DNA of 64,000 nt from Erigeron canadensis (taxonomy: Eukaryota; Streptophyta; Magnoliopsida; Asterales; Asteraceae): NCBI RefSeq assembly GCF_010389155.1, contig NC_057766.1:34667516-34731515 (forward strand). The letters are read 5' to 3'. Positions within the stretch are counted from its first letter, which is position 1. The number at the start of each line of letters is the position of its first letter. Position numbers and translations under genes: made by a program. Positions 1 to 13,100 of the stretch are shown one piece after another. A model generated the notes under the pieces. That model searched no databases. It was not told the DNA's origin and worked only from the letters and a program-made list of their open reading frames with translations.

Positions 1-1338
1 AATAAATATTCGTGTTTAATTATAGAAGATCCAAGATATAACCCGTCACGATTCTATATCCTCCATGTCCCACTTAATTAGTCATACCTTTAATTACATG
101 TTGTCTTTAACTCATTATTGTTTTTTTCTTTCTTTTGGACTTTATTGGTCCTACTAATAATACTATTATAGCTTGATATCGAAAAAAGAAGAAGGTAAGT
201 TTATACTTTATATCCGATGGTTATTAAAAAGAATTAAGAAGAAAATAATTGAAGATATAACAATAGTTTTTGCCATACAATATGAGTGATGAGTGATGAC
301 TCACTTGCTTCCTTATCCTTCCCTCACAAGGGCCTACTTTGATTAGTATGGGAAGAAGAATTAACAATGTTAGGTTTTTGACATATGAGGATAACTATTA
401 TAGAAAAATTGTATACGCTCTCTAATATGACAAAACATAATAAAATTATAGTTTAGATATTGCTTACTCAGACAAGAAAACAAGAAAGGTTGATTTCTTC
501 AATATTTAAATGATGGGCATTCATGCTTGGAAAAAATGAAATTTAATTACTATTTTTTGTTGAAATTCTGCAACTTTTTTGTGGAAGAACTTTTTCTTAG
601 ATATTGCACTGAGTGGATATGTTATTCTAGTTTATGTATGTATGGTACTGGGTACTTTATAAAAAGGTTTAGCAAGTTATAAAAGTTGATACCTTGTTCA
701 ATTTAAGAGTCTTGATGAATTAACGTAATTAAAGTGATAGGATGAGAGCTTAAAGATTTATATTTTGTATCTGTTTACACCTTTTTCTTGTCTGGGTAAA
801 AGAGAAACTCAAAAGCAGATTGACATAGAATTTTGGATGTTACTTTGTTAAGTAAAGAGGGTAATTGCGACCCATTGTGTAAAAGTTGGTCTATTTTATT
901 ATAGTTCTATTTGCTGACGGGTTAAATAAAAAATAGCTATAAAGTAGACGGGTCAAGTAAGACACACGATTTAGACGTCACTTGTATGTTGTAGCTTACT
1001 TGAGTCTATGCAGCAACCTGAATTGCTATAATCAAATTTCTGTCCAAGTTAATTTACAGGCCAAGCTGACCCAACCTGTTTAACCCTTTAGCCAACCTGC
1101 TTAGTTTGACACCTGTAACAACCAATATCTGGTTCAGTCTTTTATCTAGTGATAAATCCTTTCATGCCTGTTGTCATTCTGTAGAATTAGCGTGCAAGTA
1201 CAGAAAGTTAAGCCACGTACATGTAATAAATTGCTATGTTTCTTTTTGAGATAATTAAGTGCAATGACCCTTAGTCAACCTTTTGTAACAGATCATACTA
1301 TATTTAGTGTATGCTTACTATCAACATCTATACGGCAG
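1..1338. other. Window edge, probable intron or 5' flank of the Nudix gene
   Basis: AT-rich sequence before the first recognisable Nudix exon. The exon starting at 1339 opens after an acceptor AG and begins inside the conserved GCIPYR motif, so an upstream exon for about 25 N-terminal residues should exist. I could not find it in these 1.3 kb; it is either too short to recognise or lies left of the window. A GC-rich patch near 1040-1110, with words like 'gacccaacctgttt', resembles a dispersed repeat that recurs in other introns here. Confidence 0.4.
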
Positions 1339-3352
1339 GTGTATCCCATATAGACTGGCCAAGACTAAAGACCAGAACAGAATAGAAGTATTGATGGTAT
1401 CTTCACCAAACCGTGATGACATGGTATTCCCGAAGGTAGAAATTTTGTACTTCTTTAACATGGTTACTTTTGAAAGTAGAAATGGCGAGATGGGCGGGGC
1501 ATGCTTATTTTGATAAGGGTTGAAATAGATTTGGGTCAAAGCATGTGGCTTATCAGTGCAGTTTTCGCCAAGTTGGGCTGACCCACAAACACTTTTTTCC
1601 CATTGTTTTGAGCATTCAAACTTTATCATGTTAAAAACCATTTTTTGAAAATAACTTTATTTAATTCATTTAGCATAGTGATTTACGAAAGTTTATGCAT
1701 TTAAGAGGGTGTCTGGCATTGCTGATTGGAGTACATTATCTTATTATTACGTTTGCTAAATGCAAATAATCAATAACCAGTGTTTGGAAATAGACATGAA
1801 AAAAGTTATTATATGCATTTCTAGAGCGAAATCTCTCTAATTGACCAGTTTTCTTTCTGGTCAAATACTTAAGCATAATATATTTAACCCTTGCGAGATA
1901 AAATATAACCAAGTAAATGTTCAAAATTGCTACACTGATTTGATGGCCGTATGAATATGTCTTGAACCTGATGTCTTTCAATGTACCAATTCCCCAGGGT
2001 GGATGGGAGAGTGACGAAACTGTCGAAGAAGCTGCATGCCGTGAAGCTTTAGAGGAAGCTGGAGTAAGAGGAAATCTTAAAGTAGGTTGTGTGTGCTGTA
2101 TGCTTATTCTTTCAAGTGCTCAATAATTTTTGCCAGCCAAGTAATGCATGTTACTAGTGTGCCCCAACCTGACATCATTGATCCTTTTGCTTTGTAACAG
2201 TTGACCATATTAAACTATACACCACTTTTCTCCCAGGAAAACAACCATCTAAGGAACTGTTTGGATTTGTGTTTTGGAACTAATAATAGTGATTTTAGTT
2301 TTTAATGCTTGGATAAACAGATTCTGCATACGATTTTCTGCTACAAATTCAGTCACATACCAACTGCTACAAAGTTGATTTATAAGAGTTGGATTCTATA
2401 CCTATTCAACTTTTCTTAAACCTAATGTAACGGGACTTTTCTCCCAGATTACGAAAATCTCACTCTCTCTTTTTTTTTCTCACCTAATGTCAGCCCTTAA
2501 AACTTCCAATTAGCTGATCATTAGAGCTTAAAAGGCTGAAGCAAGTCCAGACATGAAGTTTACGCCACCATTCTAGTAGAACTGGTTATCTGATTATATG
2601 TTTATTCAAACCACTGGGTAATAGCCCAGTGGCCTCCAGCCGCCACTTACCAGGGGGATAATGGGTACGAGTCTTGCCAAAAGCAAACTTGAGATAATCA
2701 GGGGATTATTAAGTGATTATTAAGTGGTTGAGATTCACCTAGACACTAGCCTGGCTGGGGGATTAGTGGGTACCAAATGGTACATGGGATCAGGGGGTCT
2801 CCATCCAATTACCCCTTTTTTATAATTCAACATCATTGTATTCAAAAGGTAGCCTAAACACCACCTAAGTCAGTTTTTTGATGTGTAGGGAAATCCCCTT
2901 GGAGTGTGGGAGTTTAGAAGCAAGAGCAATGAAGCAGCTTGTACCAAGGAAGGGGGATGCAAGGGATACATGTTTGCATTAGAGGTAACTGAGGAGCTTG
3001 AAGTGTGGCCAGAGCAGAAAAATCGAAGCAGAAAATGGGTAAGTATATAGTGACTTTTTCCTAATTTGAAACAAACATTTACATGTGTAATGGGCCACAG
3101 GTGGTGATTGATGAAGCATTTGTATTGTGTCGCTATGAGTGGATGCGCAGTGCACTAACGGAATTTGTTAGAATTTTGGAAACGGGAAAACACAAAAGTG
3201 AACATGAGACTATCATAAAAACGAAAGAAGATCAGCAAGTGACACAAGACGATAAAGATTGCCAATTAATGTCAACAAGTTGCCATGTTAATGGACCTGT
3301 GACTATGAGTACTTCCTATGGCATCATGCTACCCGCTAGCATTTTCTTGTAG
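1339..3352 (+). CDS. Nudix hydrolase (plant NUDT12/13/16-like), 5' end missing
   Basis: Hydrolase of nucleoside-diphosphate-linked substrates; related plant NUDTs are often plastid or mitochondrial. Four exons join in frame: 1339-1435, 1998-2081, 2889-3038, 3101-3352 (stop included). Exon 1 gives CIPYR and IEVLMVSSPN. Exon 2 opens with the Nudix box GGWESDETVEEAACREALEE and continues AGVRG, so the box fits GX5EX7REUXEEXGU with its metal-binding glutamates. Exon 3 reads NPLGVWEFRSKS and exon 4 has the conserved AFVLCRYEWMR, followed by a variable tail of about 60 residues. All three introns are phase 0 GT-AG. The first coding exon is not seen, so the gene is 5'-partial as annotated. The family is clear; the exact paralogue and organelle are not. 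Confidence 0.88.
2618..2825 (+). mobile_element. tRNA-derived SINE in a Nudix intron
   Basis: The segment has an A-box-like tagcccagtgg (2622-2632) and a B-box-like ggtacgagtc (about 2664-2673) at spacing typical of RNA polymerase III promoters. It ends in a T-rich run after an ordinary GC-richer body. This is the usual layout of a plant tRNA-derived SINE. It sits in sense orientation in the intron between Nudix exons 2 and 3. Flanking duplications were not resolved. Confidence 0.55.
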
Positions 3353-3921
3353 CATGTGCATCCAATGCTTGATAAAAGAAAAAAACATCACCCCACTGGT
3401 AGACGAAGTGGGTTTGTGAAGGAGTATAAAGAAATGCTCCTCGAATCTCTAATTGTTTCCCTTGCACATATATTTAGAGATGTATAGCCCATTAGAGAAG
3501 ATTTAGTTGTTTAGAGGTGTGTCTTGTGTGACATAAATCTGTTTTTCAAAGTTTAACCAAGTTGTAAAGTTTGGGTGGATTACTTCGTAGCATAAATTTG
3601 TGAAATGAGAATTCTTCCTTTGACATGGTCACTTTATACCGTCACATTTCCATATTATGGACGTGGGATATTTAACTTGCATTGTGATCTTGTTTTCAAG
3701 ATTGAGCGTACACTAATCTTAATTAAAAGATGGGGCTCTTGACCACTTTGATTTTGCACTTATGTGCTTAACTAGAGAGGAACACGGTTGCATTTGTGAC
3801 TGCATTTTTAAGACCACCATCGTCGACAGCATTTGGTTTTTCTTTCCCGCATTTCGTTTCCTTGTGCAGTTTGAGGTTGGTATGTTTCGAATGCATTTCC
3901 AATTACTTACCAGTCAACTTA
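3353..3921. other. Nudix 3'UTR and intergenic DNA
   Basis: Follows the Nudix stop codon. The first few hundred bases are probably the 3'UTR. Two short overlapping ORFs near 3762-4002 have no recognisable protein character and run into a MITE, so I treat them as chance. Confidence 0.4.
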
Positions 3922-4224
3922 GACTATCTCCAACGGGGATGTTTTTGGACGTCCTTGGGTGCCCTTAGATATCCTTTGCGGTTGAAGCTTGTCCAAAACT
4001 AAAGATTTTTTGATGCATGTTCTTACCCAAGGGCATGCCCTTAGGTGCCCTTATTTATATATATTTTTTGTTTTTAGTGGAGTTAAAGGATATGTAAGGA
4101 TGTTTGTATGGTTGGAGATAAAATTATAGGATTTTAAGAATTTATAAGGATGTGTAAAGATTTGTAAAAATATGATGTGGCAGCTCAAGGACGCCTAAGG
4201 ACGTCCTTAGCATTAAAGATAGCC
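3922..4224. mobile_element. PIF/Harbinger-like MITE, 303 bp, TTA target duplication
   Basis: The left end GACTATCTCC and the reverse complement of the right end GGCTATCTTT form imperfect terminal inverted repeats. Inside them, both arms carry GGACGTCCTT-type words. The element is flanked by TTA at 3919-3921 and 4225-4227, the three-base duplication typical of PIF/Harbinger insertions. It has no coding capacity. Confidence 0.65.
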
Positions 4225-5771
4225 TTAGTAGTGTGTTCTTGGCAAAAGTTCAATATGTGATTTGTTCGACTACTTGATGGAATCCATTTCAAAATTAGAG
4301 GTGGGATATTGACATTTGAATCATGCTAATATATCTTTCTCTAATTCCATCTTCATTGCATGACGACAACGACAACAATAACGATAACGATAACGGTATT
4401 CAATCCCGGCATAAGCCGGAGTACGGGGGAGGTATGATGACCTTACCCCTACATAAAGTAGAGAGGTTGCTTCCAGATCCACCGAAGTGAAAGGGACCTC
4501 CGGCCCAAAGAGTGTAAAAAATAGGGTTAGATCCACCGGAGTTGAAACTTTAACCGGATGAGAAAAATCTTGATCTCAAACTCTCAATCTCAAATACACG
4601 ATCTGAATTTCGAAATCATAGGCTCAATCTCCGATCCAAGATCCAAAAGAAAGAGCGGTGAGAGGTGAAAGAGCAGAAGGTGGAAAGAGAGAGAAGCAAG
4701 AGAAACCCTAAAAATATTGAAAGATTCAAGAATGCTATTTAATACAATATTTGGTTGCAAGATCCATCTTCATTGCATCTTGTAACCAAATATTAATAGC
4801 ATTCTTGGTGATGTTACTCATAATTTAAACAACCCTAAAAATATTCTTCAATTAAAAAAAATCCTTTTTTTTTTATTGTTTCGGATTTTTTTTTGAAAAC
4901 CGTGACTTACAATAAAATATTATAAATCGTTCTTACAAATAATCTTTAACTTTTATGTATAACATTTCCTAGAAATTAAGTCAATTATATAGCACTAACA
5001 TAACATTAATATAATAAGTGTTTGGGATGATAATTTGAAATGATTACTAGATTACTTTATGAAAATAACTAGATTTTAGACCGCTGTCTAACACTGGACA
5101 CGAGGTTTACGATATTATTAATATTAAATCATCATACATTTAACTAATAAAAGCTTAAATTATGAAGATATACGGTTTTAAATGTTATACTTTGCAAGTT
5201 GTAGTATTAATAATCACAGGTTCCTCACTGTCATTATTAGCTGAGACATATTGATGGAATTGTTTGCCGTAGTCATTCCACAAGACACATGCTACAATAA
5301 TTTCCCTATTATATAATTTTTTGAAACCAAATTATACTAAAGATAATTAAGAATTAAAATATAAATATACTTGTGATTTTGTATTTGACATTCAAATATA
5401 TGTATTTGATAATGATGCGAGCCATAACACGAATATGTTTATTTTTAATCACATGTCCTACGATAATTAGATAACAATTAGGATTGTTTTCATATTCTTT
5501 GATAACAATTAGGATTATTGATTTAAGTGACAATCATAACTTTACAATTAATTTGATTGGTTAATAAGTCATTAGTTCAACTGTCTTATAGTATATATTA
5601 ATATAATATATTAAGATTAAGATTAAAATAAGATATATTAAGATAAGATAAGATTAAGATATATTTGATAAAGAAAAGTAATTATCTTTGTTTTCGTATA
5701 AATATTTGGCACATGTATTTCATAACTTAGTTTTTAAACACGACATTATTTTACCAAAAGCAATTCCAAAT
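4225..5771. other. Intergenic repeat-rich DNA
   Basis: No gene seen. From about 4345 to 4560 lies a moderately GC-rich block with 'aacgataacgataacg' microsatellite and the words 'gtacgggggaggt' and 'ccttacccctaca', which I associate with dispersed repeats of asterid genomes (SINE-like or unclassified). A strong hairpin lies at 4727-4807. From 4810 to 5771 the DNA is plain AT-rich sequence, with short 'aagattaagata' repeats near 5610-5665. Confidence 0.4.
4727..4807. repeat. Near-perfect hairpin, about 31-bp arms
   Basis: The left arm (4727-4763) and right arm (4777-4807) are inverted copies with one internal six-base insertion in the left arm and a 13-base loop. The ends read CAAGAATGCTATT and AATAGCATTCTTG. 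It is either a tiny foldback transposon or a fortuitous microRNA-like foldback. Confidence 0.6.
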
Positions 5772-6665
5772 GGGATAATTTCCTATATGCCACTAATAAG
5801 CTTTAAAATATTATATATGCCCAACTAAACTTTTAAATATCAAAAATGCCATTATTAAACTTGAAATATATCAAAATTACCCAAATGCTTAAATTTAATT
5901 AAAATAAAATATTATAATCATTTAAAACTATAAATAACATTTGCAAATGACAACTACACCCTCTTTGTTATAATCCCTAATTGGATAATAGACTTATAAT
6001 CGAATGACAGATTCCCTAACTTTTCTTATATTAACTTGATTCACTACCTTCACAATGATATAGGTTCAAGTCTTCGTTTGTATCCGACCTAAATTTGTTC
6101 ATGATTTTAAATCATTTAAAACTTGAGTTGTTTGAACCCAAACAATAAAAGTTACAGGTTCTCAAAGTCTGCTCTATGTTTTATACCCGACCTCTTAAGT
6201 ATTGTTTGTTTTGTGATATTTTTATATAACAAAACTAATTATCCAAGCCTAGAATAAGTGTTTACATACAAGTCTATGTTTTCGAATTGTATATCATCGC
6301 AATACGTAGTCTTTATAATACAAGGAACATAGAATTTACAAAATAATAAGGAATTAAATCACTTGAACTTTGTTGTTCCCTAAGATTATGAAAAACATCT
6401 ACCTAACGAGTGCTGAAGAGTTGCTCAGATTGATTGAATCACTTCAACATTGTTGTTTATTAGGGTAACAAAGAGGATATAGTTGTCATTTGCAAATGTT
6501 ATTTATAGTTTAAACTGAATTAAAATATTTTATTTTAATTAAATTGAAGCATTTGGATAGTTTTGATATAATTCAAATTTAATAATGGCATATTTGATAT
6601 TTAAAAGTTTATTTGGGCATATATGATATTTTGAAGCTTATTAGTGGCATATATGAAATTTTCCC
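5772..6665. mobile_element. Non-autonomous MULE-type element, 894 bp, 9-bp TSD
   Basis: Inverted repeats of about 200 bp frame the segment. The left end reads GGGATAATTTCCTATATGCC, and the reverse-complemented right end reads GGGAAAATTTCATATATGCC. Both arms then continue with GCCACTAATAAGCTT. The element is flanked by a perfect 9-bp direct repeat ATTCCAAAT at 5763-5771 and 6666-6674, the Mutator-superfamily signature. About 490 bp of unique AT-rich DNA lie between the arms, with no open reading frame of note. Confidence 0.85.
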
Positions 6666-6674
6666 ATTCCAAAT

Positions 6675-7105
6675 ACCCCACATTCTAGTAAGAATTTTTA
6701 TTAAAAATATATCTTTATCTTTACTCCCATGTAAAAGAAATATCCATATAAAAGAAATAGTTTTTTTATTTACACTCTAAACCTTTATTTTAATAATTAA
6801 TTTTAAGTCATTATCTTTTAAAAATTTCTATTATCATAATTACATTAACCTACACCACTTTGACACCACCACCACCAACACCACTAGACCGCTTTCCATA
6901 CCACTACCGCCGGAGTACCATGCTTGTATATATATTATTTATATTTATATTCTTATTAAACTATTTATTATTAAAATTTTAAAAATAGAATATATATATA
7001 TATATAAATGATAAGCTGAAACCACGTCTCTCCTGTGCTCCTGGTCCTGCCTGAGCTTCTTATCAGCTTTCATCAGACCCCTCTCCCTCCCTTATTTTTC
7101 CGGCC
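6675..7105. promoter_or_regulatory. TRCF promoter and 5' leader region
   Basis: AT-rich upstream DNA with an (AT)n run near 6990-7008, then a C/T-rich leader (7020-7105) of the kind common in plant 5'UTRs. The ATG at 7106 sits in 'ccATGG' context. Promoter limits cannot be fixed from sequence alone. Confidence 0.4.
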
Positions 7106-10100
7106 ATGGCCGCCACTCTTATCATAAAACCACCACCATTCTCCACCGTTACTCCACCACACACCTCCACTCTCCGGCCATGGACCCCATTCTTCACAAC
7201 CCACAAACCCCTCTTTCCATCACACAACTTCTCATCACTAACCGTTTCCAGCGCCATCGCAACCGGCCCAGACCGCATTACCCGGTTCGACGGCCAAGAA
7301 TCCGAAGCCACCGACCTCATTTCATCATTCAATGAAAAAATCATCAAAGAACAGTTCACCAAACGCAATTCTGGTCGGTACAGTCAGCAACCAGAACCCG
7401 AACCAAATTCGGCTTCTGTTACTGATGAAGAAGTTGATAAATACATTCAGTTAGTGAAACAGCAACAGCAGAGAGGACTTAGGGAGTTAAAAAGAGGCCG
7501 TTTACGTGCCGCGGGTGGGTCGGGTTTAGAAAATAATAGTGAAGGGGGTTTTAGTTATAAAGTTGACCCATTTAGTTTAGAAGAAGGTGATTATGTAGTT
7601 CATAAGAAAGTTGGTATTGGTAGATTTATATCTATTAGGCCTAGTATTCCTGAAGGCTCTACTGTTCCTATTGATTATGTTTATATTCAGTATGCTGATG
7701 GTGTTGCTAAATTGCCCGTTAAACAGGCCTCCAAGTTTCTATATCGATATAATTTGTATGTCTATATGTTGTTTTTTTAAAAAAAATTTGTTATGTATAT
7801 ATATACACTTCATTCGAATTGGGTCAAGTCCTTATGAAAATCATCTCACTTTACCTTTGAAATCTATTGTATGCATCTTACTTTTAAACTTATTATCGTA
7901 TACCGGACTTTTAGTTATTGATCTTGTATGTATCTGGTGAGTTACTTTATAAGGTCGTTTTATGTTGACGTTGCCACCTCAACAGGTTACGTGTCATAAG
8001 AGGTCAGGTATATACCAAATCAATAACTGAAAGTTCGATACATGTGATAACTAGTTTTAAAGTAGGATGCATACGATAGATTTCAAAGGTTAAGTTAGAT
8101 GCATTAAAATAACACTTGACCTGTTTATTTTAGTTATAAGGACTTAGTTAAATGAGAATGTGATTGTTTGTAGGCCGAATGAAAGTGGAGCGCCGCGAGG
8201 ATTGGGGAGATTGAAGGATACAAGTGTTTGGGAGAAGAGGAAAGTTAAAGGGAAGGTTGCTATTCAGAGAATGGTTGTTGATTTGATGGAGGTTTATTTA
8301 AATAGGTTAAGATTGAGAAGACCTCCGCATCCTAAGAATCCTGCGATGGCTGAATTTGCTGCTCAATTTCCATATGAACCTACCCCTGATCAGAAACAGG
8401 TTTTTTCATTTTTGTTTTCGTTGTTGAATTCTTAAAGTTTCTGGTTTGATATAATGCCGCAATATTTGTGTATGGATGGCATTTTGTAACTCTCAGGTTA
8501 ATTGCTAGATAAAGTAAATACACAAACACATAAATGAACAAGCAAAACAGTTAATATAAAATTTAGTTTGCGGGCAATGCCCAAATATTTGACCAAATTC
8601 ATCATATAATTAGGTAGAATATATAGAAATTTATTTATTAGCTTTTCTTTCACACTCGAATATACCACTTGTATATCCCTTAAGTTGCTTCTCCCCCGAA
8701 GACTTATGAATAGACTTCATTCAAAGCCTACTAGGAGATGTTCTGCTAGTTACACTACTGCTTCTCTCAGGCTGAATCTCTATCTAATGCCTACCTTAAA
8801 ACATTGAACCTGCTGAAGTAGTATATTGATATTATTGCAATGTTTATTTTTGTTAGTTTGAAGATGGTCTCTTACTTGCATGTGTAACAGCTTGTAATGG
8901 CCATGATTCTTTGAGGCTTATGTGCATGATTTAGATAAAACTAACTTCATCGCAGTCTCGCGGTGTCTTTGTGAATTCAAAGCTGAATATTTTGCAATTG
9001 TATTCTTATCTCATGCTCTGGATTTTTAGATCCAGCAATTCTTAATTAGGTAACTTTGGCTGTAACGTTATAAAACTCTCCATGCTTTTGACAGGCTTTT
9101 ATCGATGTTGAGAAAGATTTGACAGAGAGAGAAACTCCGATGGACAGATTGATTTGTGGAGATGTAGGATTTGGGAAGACGGAAGTTGCTCAACGTGCCC
9201 TCTTTTGTGTGGTTTCATCTGGGAAGCAGGCAATGGTGTTAGCACCCACCATCGTTTTGGCTCGACAGCATTATAGTGTTATTTCAGAGAGATTTTCCAG
9301 ATACCCCAACATTAGGGTTGGACTTATGAGCAGATTTCAGGTGATGATAACACTTCCTCTTCTGTTTCTTAACTATCATAAAGACGCTACATTGCTATGA
9401 ACCTAACTTGTTACAGCATGCAGACTAGATCAGAGAGAGAGGAGTATTTTCATTTGATCCAAAATGGCGAACTGGATATAATAATTGGAACTCATTCGCT
9501 TCTTGGCAGCCGTGTTACATATGATAACTTAGGGCTTTTAATAGTTGATGAAGAACAGGTTGCCTACTTTACCATTTACTAAGTTTTTCATAATTGTCAT
9601 TGCCATTAATTTCGGTACTAAGAATTTTTTATGAATGCACCAAGATATCAAGTCGAATGTTAATTAATGTGTCTTTGGTTTACAGAGGTTTGGTGTCAAA
9701 CAGAAGGAGATGATTGCTTCAATGAAAACCTCCGTTGATGTTCTTACTCTTTCCGCGACACCTATACCAAGAACCCTCTATTTAGCATTAACCGGATTCC
9801 GTGATTGCAGGTAATCAATAGTTTTCTTAATTGTTCGTCACCAACTAGTTTGATTTATAAATTTATCTTATTATTTACTTTGCGAAACAAAATTAAATCT
9901 TTGTGTGTGAAATAACAACCATTTCATCTAATTTTACTTTGACTGTTGTTTCCTGTCAGTTTAATCTCAACAGCACCTCCTCAAAGAGTTCCTATAAAAA
10001 CATATCTTTCAGAGTATGGTGAGGAAAAGGTTATATCAGCAATCAAATTTGAGCTGGAACGCGGAGGCCAGGTTTTTTATGTTTTGCCACGTATTCAAGG

Positions 10101-13100
10101 TAAATCGAGATGCTTTCAGACTTCAACTTTGACTATTATAAGTCAAATTTGAAGTATAGGATAACAGGATTGTTGTTATTTGGCGATCTAGTTAAACATA
10201 TTCTATTATACTCCAAGGTCTCGAAGAGGTGATGGCATTTCTTGAGAAGTCTTTCCCGGATGTTGAAATTGCTCTTGCTCATGGACAGGTAAATATCTCA
10301 TTTTATTTTAATGTATTTGTATAAATGTATAATAGTAAACCATTTGCAGAAGGACTTACCATAATGTTATTACCCGTTTATGCTTAAATATGATATAATA
10401 ACCATTATGTATATTTTGTGCAGCTATATTCAAAACGTTTAGAGAAAACCATGTCAAGATTTGTGGAAGGAGAAATCAAGATTCTAGTTTCCACTAATAT
10501 TGTTGAAAGTGGGCTTGATATTCAAAATGCTAACACCATCATAATCCAGGACTTTCAGCAATTTGGACTGGCACAACTTTATCAGGTTCGGTAGCTGAAA
10601 AGAAAACGTATTAAATAGGGTTGAAGTTCCATAAGCATATTTTTGATGCGTACAACCTTCTATTTTGAGTCTTTATAAAATCAAAATTCAAAATGATTAT
10701 TGGAACATGTAAATCATATATAATGCATCATGGCTAATGAGTAATTATAAACATTGAACGAAAGTGTTTTGGGTCAATCACCGACCCAACAAGACTTGCA
10801 CTAAAAAGTTACCGTTCTTGACCTGCAATTTAACCCCCCATTGCACCATCTCTAGTCTATATGTATGTGACTGATAAATTTCTCTAATCTTTTTCTTGTT
10901 AACTTTGTTGGTTTAGCTGCGTGGAAGGGTGGGAAGGTCAAGTAAAGAAGCTCATGCCCATCTGTTCTACCCCAATAAGTTGTTACTTTCTCCAGAAGCA
11001 AAGGTATCATAGCTATTAGTATTATATTTTCCGCTGTAGGATTTTTAATTGTTATTTTAATTTTGCACCAGATACCATAGTAATGACTCTGTTAATACTT
11101 TATAACAACCGTTTGGAACACTACAGAAAAGGCTCGCAGCTCTTGAGGAATGTGGTGACCTTGGCCAGGGATTGCAACTTGCAGAAAGGGACATGACCAT
11201 AAGGGGTTTTGGTAATATATTTGGTGTGCAACAAACAGGGGATATTGGCAACGTAGGAATTGATTTGTTTTTTGAAATGCTTTTTGAGAGCTTATCTATG
11301 GTATATGTTCCGCCTTTGTGATTCACTTGTGTGTTTGACCGCTTTGCTCCATGAACTTAACTGAAAAGTACCGTTCTTGTTGAACACCAGGTTGATGTAC
11401 ATCGAACTCGTCCAGTCCCTTATAAATCTGTCAAGGTATATGATCTTGCCCTTCCTTTTTTTTTTTTGAATGGCATGATCTTATCCTCCTGATAGCAACA
11501 TTTTAACCATCTTGTAAAACAAGCATCCACCTTTTTACAATAAGTAAAGGCTTGGTTCTGACTTCTGAATGTAATGTAAGTTCTAAGTGAGGCCTGGTCC
11601 TGTTCCTAGCCAAGGAATGTCCGGGTAATCCCCATTCCCTGGAATTGTAAAGAAGTCATGTTATGGAATAATGGTCCTACCTGACTTACACTATGTTCTT
11701 GAGTTTTTTTGAGGAAAGAAAAGAAAAAAAATCTAAATGATTCTAATATAAGTTGGCTTCTAGAGTTTTTTTTTTTAAAGATGGAAAGGAAATGAATTGA
11801 TAGGATTTTTTTTTAGATTCCTCCCATGTTTGGGATGATTTGAAAGGATTCTATCTCTTCTATTCCCAGCCTATTATATCTTTTTCTTTTAACCAGGCCG
11901 AGTCCTAACTCCTAACCTCTCTTTTTTACATTTTTTGAATATGTAAACTTTTATATCATTCACAAGTATATGGTTATATCATAATCACAAAGTGTTTATA
12001 TTAAGACTGCAAAGTTTTGATTTTATAGTAATAACTTACATATCCATATTACACAGAAAAAGTACTTCTAGGTACTGGGTCAATGGACTGGGCCTATAGA
12101 TGGCACATCTTGGCATTGGAACAAGCCTAATCAGGTTTCTAGGCTAGTCAAACTTTATACAGGATACTGCATAAATAAAATATAAACAATTTATGAGTAC
12201 ATTATTAGATATTAGGCATTTAGGTTAATGTACAAACCAACGAGCTGAGCTGAGCCTAGAACTGGGCTTGTCTGATAGGGCGATAGACTCATTATGCATT
12301 TCTTAAAAGGGCTTGATAAGTTATAGTCAGTGTGTTTATTTTCAACTGTATGTTGTTTTATGGCAGCTTGAGTTGGATATAAATCCTCGTCTCTCTTCTG
12401 AGTACATAAATTACTTGGACAATCCAATAGAAGTGGTTAAAGATGCAGAGAAAGCTGCAGATAAAGACATGTGGAGTTTGGTGCAATATACAGTGGATCT
12501 AAGGAGGCAGTATGGAAAAGAACCTTACGCCATGGAGGTTTTACTGAAGAAACTTTATGTGAAGAGAATGGCAGCAGATATAGGAATTACTAGAATCTAT
12601 GTTTCGGGAAAAACTGTGGTAATGATGACCAACATGAGCCAACAGGTATTCAAGATGATAAGAGATGCCATGATGTCGGACACTCACCGCAATATGCTCG
12701 TTTTTGAAGGAGAGGAAATCAAGGTATAAAACCCAATGCTTTCTAGTAGATCTGCTATATAAGTAAATGGCAAGCTGGGCAGGTTGGGTGGGTTGGATAA
12801 CAGTTCATATGGATTATTTTTAGTGTGTGCTAAATGGGCCAGGCTGACCTGCAATAAGTCTTTTGTCCCTTTTTTAGCTATATCAGTTAATCAACAATGT
12901 GTTGAGTATGGTTACACAGCTGGATAATTACAAGAATAATGTACAGTTTTTTAAGTTTGGCTATATAGGAAGTGTATGCATCAAACATACACCATGGGTA
13001 AATTTCAACCTGTTTGACCCGTTCAAGATATTATAAACCTTGGAGCAACCTATTTGCAAGTAAATGAATCTGAAATGCCATATCTGTGTTGTTACTTTAA

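Noticed and set aside
1307..1513. ORF start at 1307 as the Nudix start codon
   Set aside because: The residues before GCIPYR do not match the family and the acceptor AG at 1337-1338 explains the exon start better.
4345..4560. Minus-strand 71-codon ORF
   Set aside because: The sequence is a dispersed repeat with an 'aacgat' microsatellite; the frame is accidental.
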